A stretch of 64,000 bases of DNA from NCBI GenBank assembly GCA_949710005.1, contig OX453280.1, forward strand, positions 6,311,034 through 6,375,033, written 5' to 3'. A model generated the notes under the pieces. It had not been told where the DNA came from and made no database searches. It saw only the letters and a program-made list of their open reading frames with translations. Source of the DNA: Ricordea florida (lineage: Eukaryota; Cnidaria; Anthozoa; Corallimorpharia; Ricordeidae). The translations under genes were made by a program, and so were the position numbers. Positions 54,267-64,000 of the stretch are shown here, piece by piece; positions within the stretch are counted from its first letter, which is position 1, and each line of letters opens with the position of its first letter.

Positions 54267-54734
54267 CATAACGAGCCAGAGGATCTTAGCAACGAAAAAG
54301 CGTAGACAAGTAGCTAAGTTTATTAAAAGACATTTGCAACCTCTAAGGTTCAACTGAGCCTATTTACAAAAATCATAGAATTAAACGGAAAGCACTGTTT
54401 AGCAGGGTCGCCGGAACACAAATCCACTAGACGTGGGGCCTCTATTCCTGCTGAAGAACGAGCGGGAAAATGTCTCTCTTCCCGCGTTTATGGCAAAATA
54501 TGCATGACAGCCATACTACTAAAACGTGAAGAAGCGATTCCGGTTTCTAAAGTAAACAGGCTTCCCCGGAAGGAGTTTGTATACAAATGGTAAATCATAT
54601 TTCGGACAATCTCCCGCCGCGAAACCGCTAGCTAATCACTATCGATGATGGTTTCGAATCAGGCCTACGACGTCACTCCTTAGCAACCATTTTAAGCACA
54701 TTTTTTACCGTCCGGTTTTCTCTGGCTCGTGATG
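54267..54734. mobile_element. Possible MITE with CATMACGAGCCAGAG ends
   Basis: CATAACGAGCCAGAG at the left and CTCTGGCTCGTGATG at the right are inverted copies with one mismatch. The element separates two coding-like fragments on the same strand, as an insertion would. TTAGCAAC also occurs near both ends in direct orientation. No duplication identified. Confidence 0.4.
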
Positions 54735-54736
54735 AA

Positions 54737-54992
54737 TCAACCACAATCAAGGCCCTCATTGGCAAAGTCCAGCCTTGGTTTGGCCTCTTGAACCGCCAAT
54801 TTGTACCGTTGGAGACTCTGGGATATGTCTTCTTCGATGACTGCACTCTGAAACAAGGACACGAACTCTTGCTGCGTTTTCACCGCAGACCCACTTGTCT
54901 CCACAACGCCTGATCTGACATTGACGAGGGCCCTCAAGACGCGATACACAAAGACTTGCAAGGATAAAGACGCGATACACAAAGCCTTGCAA
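54737..54992 (-). pseudogene. Unidentified coding-like fragment with 28-bp duplication
   Basis: Minus frame with VRSGVVETSGSAVKTQQEFV and SLQRYKLAVQEAKPRLDFAN. Near its start, the block AAGACGCGATACACAAAG is present twice in tandem (54,937-54,992). Not recognised; probably the same decayed unit as 54,028-54,258. Confidence 0.3.
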
Positions 54993-56263
54993 GGATAAAT
55001 TTAGTCGCTTTGGTCAGACCTTCATGTTTGGCTAGAGCAACCCAATGGAAATCGGGCGGGAAATCTGCAACGACTAAACACGAGGGTCGAATGAAGGTTT
55101 AATTTTTCTCTAGAGCTATATATAAAATGAAAACCATTCACAGCGGGAACATTCAATTGAACAACTAACTGGTTTTGCACTGGCCATTCCCCGATTAGCG
55201 GCTTTTCAAACTACACAAATTGAAAATATAAATCGTTTAGGGTTGCGACAAAATTCATACAAGTTCCACTACTTGACTATGAACACGGTCTTTTTTCGTT
55301 AGCCTTCAAACACTTCTTGAGGTCATGTCTATTGCTCGGTAGAATTAAAATTTTAGAAAATATGATGCCTGACGAGCAAGAAAGTCAGTATAAAGGCAAT
55401 AATTCAGTAACAAATGCAGCTTACTTGGTTTTCGCCACTTCATCGAGCGTCACCCAGTAAACCAGCTGCCTAAATGCTCCCATACAACAGAAATGATACC
55501 ACACTTTTTTGTTTGTACGGTAACGGCTCATTTTTAATCTCCTAAAGTTTAACTGCCTGTTTTAAAAAAAAAACAGACAAGTAATCCTATTTCCCCGACA
55601 CAGAGGAAGGTGCCTGGAGAACACATAGCGACTGGTTGATCGTTTTCTCCCGTTCAATTCCGACCGGAAACGAACTCAATATTTTGTCTCGGTACTTTTG
55701 GAAATCAAACACTCTATTCGCACAACGTTAACTTTTCAACTTTAAATAAATATATATTTTGTAATCTTCAATTTTTAGGCTTTCATAAAATATATACTTT
55801 TCTGGAGTTTGCGATAAACGTGGAGCGGTAAAGCAGTTTCAACGGAAGATTGTCATTTGGGGTACGCTGATACCTTATTAAGCACTTAAAAAGCTAGAGT
55901 GGCACTCGGCTTCGTTTCGTGCTACTCGTACGCTTTTTTCGTGCTCAGTTAGCAATCTCCCGCGTGCACAATAACTCCATAGATGCACGCTACCTATGAA
56001 CCATTTCTTAATTATTACATGAAATTTTCGCGACATGTTTATTTCACGATTTTGATGTGCACATACTTATTTTCGAATTTTGCGAAAATTTTATATTTTG
56101 AATCCCTTTAAATTCGCGTTTTTGAGTAAGACACAATTAACATTTCATTGGCAATGTTATTTAACATGTCCTTGAATTTAATGAAACGTCTTTATGATGG
56201 GAAGAACAACGTCAAAATTAAGAAAAACCAGGGCTCCTGGAAAAACGCAACAGCGCAGGGGAC
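54993..56263. other. No gene recognised
   Basis: AT-rich. A TTTTCGCGACATG...TTTATTTCACGATT segment near 56,030 resembles 60,600-60,680 in the same orientation, possibly flanking repeats. Nothing else supported. Confidence 0.45.
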
Positions 56264-56265
56264 TA

Positions 56266-59200
56266 CCTTATTATAGGAAATTAACGCTGCATGAAATTAA
56301 CGCGAATCGTCAAAATTCGCGTTAACAATTACCCATGAGACATGGCGGTTAGACGTACCTCTACGAGCTCCTCGTATTTCTTAATATTTATAGTGATTTT
56401 GACGCTTCTTATATCTCTAAAGCCCAATAATGGTCTTCAGAATGCTCATTCTCTGATAGTAAGTAGTGGTTCAGATGTGAAAGTATATCCAGGACGAAAT
56501 TCGCCCGGTTGGCGCCGTACTTGTTCAGCTATCGTAAGTTTGTCACCATTTTCAAAAGCCTCACTGGGATTGAAGCTCGTAAATATAACTCTGGTTGCCT
56601 CGCTGCTACTTCTTGCTGGTGATGTGAGCTCCAATCCTGGCCCGTTACAGATCCATGTGGTCTATGCTCAAAAGGATGTCGCAAGAACCAACGAGCAGTG
56701 CAATGCGACGATTGTGATACCTGGTACCACGCTAAGTGTATTCACATGGGAATGGATGAGTATATAAATCTCTGCCAGCTTTCTGCAGCTTGGTCGTGTT
56801 CAAAATGTTTATTTCCTTTATTTCATGAAGCGGATAGTGGTGATACCAGTCCTATAATAATATTACAGCCCAATCTCAATCTCATCTTCAATCGACACCA
56901 CGTTTAAAGAGAGGTTTGAGAATCGCTCATTTGAATATCAACAGATTACTGAACAAACTGGACGGAATTCGAGATCTACTGTCTGATTATAATCTAGATA
57001 TCTTAGCCCTGAGTGAAACATGGCTAACAAGGGATATTTCTGACGATGAAATTAATATTTCTGGCTACTCAGTTGCGCGGAAAGATCGGTCCAACCCTTT
57101 AAAGAGTAGTGGGGGTGGCGTAATATTCTACGTTCGCGAAAATATACCTTTTATCGTGAGACCTGATCTTTCAACTAATACCTCAGAACATTTATGGATT
57201 GAGATCACACGACCAAAATGTAAACCGCTTCTTGTGGCTTCTGTTTACAGACCTCCTGATCTGGACGTTGTTGACTTAATTCATTCATTAAATGAAACTT
57301 TTTCTGCTATCACGGAACGATTCCTAACGATGATTCTAGGCGATTTTAATGTTGATCAACTTTCCAGAAATAATTCCAACAAGACGCTTCTTGCATCTTT
57401 TGCCATCGAAATCGAAAATGATTTGAAACAGATTATTAGAGAGCCCACAAGAATAACTCAGACCTCAAGAACTTTGATTGATCTAATTTATGTAAATGAC
57501 AGTCCTCGAATTGTCCAAAGTGGAGTCATTCACTCAACATTGAGTGATCACAGCCTAACATTCTGCATCATGAAATGCGGTGTACCCAAGCTTCCGCCAA
57601 GAAAATTTGAATACCGTTCATTCAAAAATTATAACCAAGAGTCCTTTGTTAATATAAAGAGCTATCTCAAGTACCATGGTCAGTCATCGATGGTGCTGAT
57701 GATATTGATGATGCGGTTCTCCTCTGGGACCAGTTGTTCTCAGGTGTCGCAGATATCTATGCTCCATTAAAATTCAAACGAGCTAAAAGAATAAAGAACC
57801 CTTGGGTAACAACAAAGTTATTAGAGATCAGACGTGATAGAGATTATCACCACAAAAAGGCACGAGTTCAGAATAGTGAATATCACTGGAAAATGTACAA
57901 GAAATTGAGAAATTATTCTAACTATGAGGAAAGAAATCTCAAGTCCAAATATTTCTGCAAGTTAGTTGAGGAGGCTAAAAACGATGGGGGTGAAATGTGG
58001 AAAGCCATCAAGAATGCTCTACCAAATTCAAAGAAATCTGTTGTGTTTTCAATCTTTGACAATGGTAAAGTTTACACTGATAGTGCTTCAATAGCGAAGA
58101 TCATGAATAACCATTTTATTTCCATTGGAAAAAAGTTATCCAAAGCCTTTAAACACTGTACTTCTAAGTTTTCTACAGTAAACAGTCAACAAATCCATTT
58201 CAACCTGGTTCCTGTTGATGAGGGATTTGTATCTCAAACCATTGCAAAACTTCGACCAAGTAAAGCAGTGGGACTTGACAAACTTAGCGCACGTCTATTG
58301 AGGGATGGCTGTTCTGTCATCGCACCTGTATTAACATCACTGATTAACAAGTCCATTAGTGACGGTGCATTTCCCAAGTTATGGAAATCTGCCAAAGTCT
58401 CAGCGCTCTTTAAAGGAGGTGACAAATTATCAAAGGATAATTATCCACCAATTTCAATATTGCCCACTGTAAGTAAGATCATTGAAAGAGCTGTACATCT
58501 ACAATTGAGTAATTACCTTGAACACAATAACTTACTATCTACGTGTCAGTTTGGATTTCGTCTGGGCAAATCAACATCTACAGCTTTGGTTAACTTTACA
58601 GACCACATCCTAAGCAATATGGACAGTGGCAAAGTTACAGGTGCAGTCTTCCTGGATCTTAAAAAGGCGTTCGACACCGTCAATCACGAATTCCTTATAA
58701 AGAAACTTAAGAACTTGGGCGTAATTGGGAAAAGTTTGTCATGGTTCAATTCCTACCTCAGTGGACGAACTCAGAAAACTGTGTGTGGTAATATCATCTC
58801 ACCCGAAGCCAAAGTGTCTATTGGGGTACCACAGGGGAGTATACTCGGGCCTTTATTCTTCCTGATCTATATCAACGGAATTGAATCTACTCTCAAATCT
58901 TCCAAGATGACGATGTTTCCCGACGATATGGCTTTTTACTGTTCTGAGACTTCTGCCGCTGATTTACAACGCAAGCTTAATTATGACCTGCAGAGTATCT
59001 CTTCCTGGCTACAAGAGCACAGGCTTACCCTGAATATTAAAAAAATCAAAATTCATGATCATTGGCAGCCGGGTTAAATTGAAGAATTTCCAGGAAGTGC
59101 AGCTGGTGTTGGAGCAAGATAGTCTGGAAAATGTTACAGAGTTTAAATATCTTGGTATAATCATTAATCAACATCTCACATGGCATGATCACGTTGAGAT

Positions 59201-59849
59201 GTTACACTCCAAAGTTGCACAGCGCCTTGGGGTATTAAAACGTATAAGACACTTGTTGCCTGTCTATGCTAGAAAGCTTTATGTCATGATGATGATAGTT
59301 CCTCTGCTTGACTACGCATCAGTTGTCTGGGGTGATAAAAATAACAAGACCCTAATGAATTTGCTCCAGATACTTCACAATAAAGCAGCTAAATTAATTC
59401 TCAACAAACCACCTTGGTCTTCTTCTTCTGACGTGCTTAAAGAACTCAAGTGGCTGGACTTATCTCAGCGAAGAAAATTTCAACGCTGTATTTACATGTA
59501 CTACCAATTATCTGAAGATGCAGCAAGCTTTCTCAAAGGCAAAGACTTCCACAAGTATAATACACGTAACAAAGATCTGTTGAGAACAGTTAAATCCAAC
59601 ACTAACTGGGGTGTACAAACATCTCAGAATTCCTGTGCTCTAAGTTGGAACTCTTTACCTAATGACATTAAATTGTTGTCAAGGATAGATAAATTTAAAA
59701 GAGCTCTAAAATGTTACTTAAATTCAAACTAATACTTATTTTTTATCTTTGTTTGTTTTACTTGTAATGTATTATATTTATATACTTCTTAAATGCAGTT
59801 CCCTATTGTAAATCACCTTTGTGACATAGGCCTACTGTCAAAAGAAATG

Positions 59850-59880
<31 letters not shown>

Positions 59881-60454
59881 TTAAGTCGCGTTAATTTCCG
59901 CGTAGTTAATTAAGTGCAGCGTTAATTTCCGCGCTCTTAATTTCCAGTATTTTAACCCCAATTTTGAACCTGTCCATACATTCTTGACACCTAAAAAACA
60001 TTAACTACAAGCTTTCTTTCTTTCCATTTACTCTTTATTTTCCATCTTTCACAAAAGCAAAGACAAAATTTCTTTTAACAGATAAAAGAACGGGCATTAT
60101 TTTATCGGGGTGGAGATCGGCCGGTATCATGGACTGAGTGGAAAACGCTAGAAATGGACAGATTCCGTCGAGTAACCCCTACGTTTAGAATTGTGCGTAC
60201 TGTTTTGTCGAGCACATGGCTCAGTTTTGTTCAGTTTTGATTTTTTTGCATCCAGTGTTGAAATAAATTTGTTCCAGTTGTCACCACCGTGTCTTAATCG
60301 CGTTAATTTCCTTTTATTATGAGATTCTACCTCCTCTTTCGCGTTAATTTTCTTTATTCGAAAGTTGTTTTCAATTAAATTCGCGTTAATTTAAGTCGCG
60401 TTTATTTCCAATACCTTTTAAAATTTCATGGAGCGTTAATTTCCTATAATAAGG
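56266..60454. mobile_element. TA-flanked inverted-repeat element, host of a nested retrotransposon
   Basis: CCTTATTATAGGAAATTAAC at the left matches the complement of the right end for about 35 bp, with TA on each side (56,264-56,265 and 60,455-60,456). Without the non-LTR insert the element is about 650 bp. It contains many GCGTTAATTT(CC) words (59,885-60,450). A TA duplication fits Tc1/mariner-type mobilisation. Non-coding by itself. Confidence 0.65.
56342..59732 (+). pseudogene. Second 2A-bearing non-LTR retrotransposon, frameshifted
   Basis: ORF pieces in order: 56,342-56,767 with a hydrophobic N-terminus (YFLIFIVILTLLISL) and AGDVSSNPGP ending at residue 101; a PHD-type finger in the next frame (CDDCDTWYHAKC); APE endonuclease 56,916-57,700 (AHLNIN, LSETWL, VYRPP, GDFNVD, LSDHS); RT 57,734-59,077 (YPPISILPTVSKIIE, DLKKAFDTV, GVPQGSILGPL); thumb 59,055-59,732. 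At least three frame changes (about 56,655, 57,660 and 59,060) break it. The catalytic box reads FPDD instead of YADD, and NDI is NGI. An (ATT)n tail at 59,845-59,880 marks the 3' end. Same design as 43,981-47,550 but clearly a different, older family. Confidence 0.85.
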
Positions 60455-60455
60455 T

Positions 60456-61268
60456 AAATGTCAACAGTAACAACAAAGCTACTCCCACAATGTCCACAAG
60501 CAGTTCATACTTGTACGTGAATCATTTTTCTTAAGTCAATTGACCACAGCAACCATTTACAATGAAAATTGGGCATAATGTGAGCCACTTAATTTTCACG
60601 TCATGTTATGTTCGCGACATTTATTGTTCCCTTCACTTCGCGATTTTTTTGTATCGCGAAATTCGCGAAATTAACGTGTCGCGAAAACTTCATGTACCGG
60701 TAATAAGGTACTTTAATTGTAATTTTTACGTGTATGTTTTTTCTCTCGAAAATTTGAGAGGTCCAGAAAGGAGTCCAGAAGGTTGGGTTGGGGGTGGGGG
60801 GTATCCACGTTTTGTCTATACCCCTCCTTTTCGTTCCAAACAACACATTTTAACAAAAACTGATAGAAATACAATTCACGCAACATGATAAACACCCACA
60901 GAAAAGAACCGGTGATTTTTGACAATGCGCTGAAATGGTAGTAAAGTAGAAAATTATATATTTTCCTGTGTATATTTGACTCAGTGGCTGACTAAATTTC
61001 AGCCTGGAGTTCTTAATTTGCCGTTCCCTTTTTGCGGGAATGATGCATGAACAATATAACACCGTCGCTGTATGCCGTCGCGTTACTGGCGCCGCAGACC
61101 CACGGTGTTGTGTATCAAAGAGTTTGCCAGGTCAGCCACAGTCCTGCCGACTACGCATTACTTGCGGTGAAAAGTGTGATCGTGACTTAAGGCTGCTTAA
61201 GGCTAATCTTGTCTCCAAGGAATCACTCAAAGGTAAAACGCTTAAGGTCGCCAAAAGTTGGACTCGTG
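60456..61268. other. No gene recognised; TCGCGA-rich palindromic words
   Basis: 60,600-60,690 has repeated TTCGCGA/TCGCGAAA words and looks like repeat DNA. The rest is unremarkable. Confidence 0.4.
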
Positions 61269-61355
61269 CTAGCCTACGTGTAGCCGCACCCTCCCCCTCC
61301 CAAGGAAAAAACGTTTTTTCCTTGGGGGGGGAGGGTGCGGCTACACGTAGGCTAG
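61269..61355. mobile_element. 87-bp near-perfect hairpin MITE, hAT-like
   Basis: CTAGCCTACGTGTAGCCGCA to AAAAAACG and back in complement, with a G/C tract in the stem. ACTCGTG flanks both sides (61,262-61,268 and 61,356-61,362). It can be read as an 8-bp duplication if the leading base is counted, as hAT transposases make. Confidence 0.75.
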
Positions 61356-61362
61356 ACTCGTG

Positions 61363-63619
61363 CTCTTGCAAGTTACCACTTAATTCAAACGACCAGAATA
61401 CAGTAACTACAACTTGAAACAAAATGCAGATAAAAACAATCACATTAAATAACTTAACAGGGGGACAAATAAACAAGAAATCGGCAACATGAGAATATAA
61501 CAAACTTACTTGACGAACTGTGACGGCGAACAAGAACTGAACTGAACTAACACAAATAACCCGACAATAACGAAAGATTGAATCGATTTACTCTGTGTCC
61601 CACGAGTGATGCCTCGAAATTAAATGCTTACAAAATATTATATGGAGGCGCTATGCAAATTTTGCGGAATGTACACTGGTCCGGACAATAAAGATTAAAC
61701 AATTCCCAGAATGCATCACTGTCAGGTTTAAAACGGTTCAGTTGATAGCTCAGTTGATAGTTCAGTTGCTTTTAGCGTCGGTCATTAGTGCACTTCAGTT
61801 TACGTCGAACAATAAGTTAATTTTCAAGCTTAGGAGATCAACTCTTCAGATACAATATTTTCTTTTTTCATTTGTTTAAACTTGTACGATGATTTCTCGT
61901 TTGTTTTAAGAATTCCTTCATTATTTATATTCCTTTGTTTATTACCATCTAGCGTAGCAAAACCCTTTTGTTCCAGAATCTTTTCCAATACAGATTAAAA
62001 GAAATCTCCTTGTCTTGGAGCGCGTTATGTCCCTCGTTACCATACATGGAGTGAACATGTGAAATAGATTGACATGATAGAAACTGACTAGGCTTAAAAA
62101 CAAATATGGAGGAACAGACTAGTTAGTACAGATTACATAACACGATATTAAATGGATAACAAATATTAAAACGCGCAACAACAATATACACTTCACAATT
62201 ACATAAACGAATAAATTCTGTCGCCTACAAAACTTGCAAAGAAATCTCCAACTTCTCTTTGAGCTCCTAACACGCTGACAAAACTCCGAAAAACTAAAAA
62301 AACCTGCTCTAGAAACGGAGATTACCTATTTCACGCTCATGAAGGAAACGAAAATAAGAAATCTTTGTGCGGTCGGCAAAAAATGGATATCGGTTAAACA
62401 CGAAACAGAAATTAATTCTTTGATAAAATTTCTGTCTATTTGCAAGGACACCACACTATAGCATCGCTCGCATTATCATGTAAATAGCTTACAAATATAT
62501 TTGCATGCACTGATCTATGGCTCTATATGTTTTGAACTCATTTTGTTAGGTTTAAACCATATGGCTCGCATGCCTAAGTCGTACTGTCGTGACTCTCGTG
62601 ATTCGCATTCATGATACCTGGTTTGCATAACTCGTAGGCCTGCTCGCACATTTAATGAAACTCCTTGAAGCGGATAGTGTTGTTTGTCAAACCGTTGTAC
62701 TCAGGAGCTTGTAGCCTGGCTCGCCTTTGATGTGTCTAACTGCCTCTAACAATAGATCTCTAAATATTGGATTGCTCAAGTAGCGAGGTCGATTTTTATC
62801 CTACGCTTCAGCTGCAGGCAAGGATTAAACAAAATCGATTTAGACGGGATACGAATAAGGCCACTTGGTTAATGTTTTTCAAGAAGGGTACAGTAACATC
62901 AGCCATAACATTTACGTTTTGGGCCATTTCGTATTGGTCCTCATTTTTAGTATCACCCCGCTTAACACAAAAGCAGACGTCACAAACGTTTTTCGAGGGT
63001 CTGAATGGAGTTTAATGTTTGGTGGTATTTTCCCACAGCTTTTAGTGTTTGCTGTTAAATTGGCCAATTTTTTAATGTTTACTGTTTCCGAAGAAAATAC
63101 TGTTAGGTGTTTGGAGGACAATCAAACAGCCCTTAGGCGTTGTCGTCAACAGAGGACACGTGGTACAAAAATCTGGCTACGATAGGTCGCCTTCATTTTC
63201 ACTATATCATCTGAGACAACTCATTAACAAGTGTCTTTTTCATTCAGATTAATTCATATATTAGCGTCCAAGAGGAGTCAACCTTAATTTTTATAGGTCC
63301 TATAGTGAACTTTTGCTCAATACATTGGATACTGAAACTAAAAACTTTACTTTAACTAAACAATATATTGGTGGATCAAAAATTTTAACATACTCGCCGT
63401 ATTACCCACAAATTCTTTGATGAAGGCACAATTGATTTTTTTTGCAATCCATTCTGTGGTTTGTGTTTTGCTTTGCTTTAGCGACGTGAGACAATAAGCG
63501 AGACTTTTGATGGTCGTTTTTTCCTTTCATAGCATAGGGAATTCTGGTTTCAATTTGGCATTCGATGCTGCAGCCGGTAGAAATCCGTCTGCTGCTCCAA
63601 TGAGGCCCCATTAGGGGGG
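61363..63619. other. No gene recognised
   Basis: AT-rich, no exon I can support. Three imperfect CAGTTGATAG units lie near 61,738-61,765. Open frames near 62,767-63,185 have no recognisable motif. Confidence 0.45.
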
Positions 63620-64000
63620 GTCTGAATATCACGTATCCCATTAATTCCTGTAGTTTATATCCCTATAATTCAAGTTAATACTGATGACGTCACTGCATGT
63701 GATAAGTCCGATTACCAAATAATGTAAAACACATTTTCCGGTGCGGTTTCATACTTTAAAATAGAAATCGAGTGCAAATAGGGTTTGAAGGATGATTGCA
63801 ATGTTTTTTTCTTAGGGAAATACATTAATTCGCATTTTCAAGTATTTTTTTTACTTTTCGCGTCTTTCATATTGATCAATCATTGATCAACCTGTTTTAT
63901 TCTGTCAAAAAAGAAAACTTTGACCTTCAATATCCCACTATCGATTTTCTAAATATCCCGTATCCCTATAATTTTTCCCCGAAATATCCCGTATCCCTAT
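63620..64000 (+). repeat. Start of a repeat with ATATCCCGTATCCCTATAAT units
   Basis: Related words occur near 63,627-63,675 and twice in direct tandem at 63,950-64,000, where the window ends. Probably one edge of a larger repeat. Confidence 0.5.

Noticed and set aside
62767-63185. Overlapping plus frames of 82 and 106 codons
   Set aside because: No motif or exon signals; two frames over the same DNA with no sign of conservation.

Overview
The window looks like animal nuclear DNA, most likely from an anthozoan cnidarian such as a stony coral. This is inferred from spliced genes with GT-AG introns, AT-rich intergenic DNA, and a repeat mix of Crypton-type recombinase, Polinton-like polymerase fragments, Penelope-like and CR1/L2-like retroelements, a Gypsy LTR element and many short inverted-repeat elements. 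Only one piece looks like an ordinary host gene: a Ly6/uPAR-type exon at 12.1-12.4 kb. Almost everything else is mobile DNA or its debris.

Layout. 0-2.2 kb: a two-exon DUF3504 (Crypton-type) tyrosine recombinase gene, interrupted by a poly(A)-tailed retrocopy and one in-frame stop. 2.3-9.7 kb: a graveyard of Polinton-like DNA polymerase B fragments in repeated copies, two non-LTR reverse transcriptase fragments and several MITEs. 9.7-19.2 kb: inverted-repeat elements, the Ly6 exon, another RT fragment and a Penelope-like tail. 19,231-49,964: the main feature. A ~9.8 kb element (called E here) begins CACAGGATG and ends CGCCCTGTG, with GTA on both sides. A second copy of E lies inside it in opposite orientation (28,551-49,460), which creates a giant inverted repeat. 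E carries two divergent spliced genes: a complete protein kinase (24,784-26,003, +) and a 306-residue basic coiled-coil protein of unknown function (20,866-23,920, -). No recognisable transposase is present.

The inner E copy was later hit by three more insertions. These are a Gypsy element with identical 143-bp LTRs (29,755-34,357), a 3 kb Helitron-like insertion (37,862-40,837) and an intact CR1/L2-like non-LTR element with a 2A-like motif (43,770-47,577). Because the outer copy is nearly identical and lacks these insertions, it preserves every empty site, so the order of events can be read directly.

50-64 kb: mostly unrecognised non-coding DNA. It also holds degenerate protein fragments, one resembling TBP-like proteins of large DNA viruses (52.6-55 kb), a second 2A-bearing but frameshifted non-LTR element nested in a TA-flanked inverted-repeat element (56.3-60.5 kb), and a hAT-like hairpin MITE near 61.3 kb. 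All family assignments come from reading motifs by eye; none was checked by a database search.
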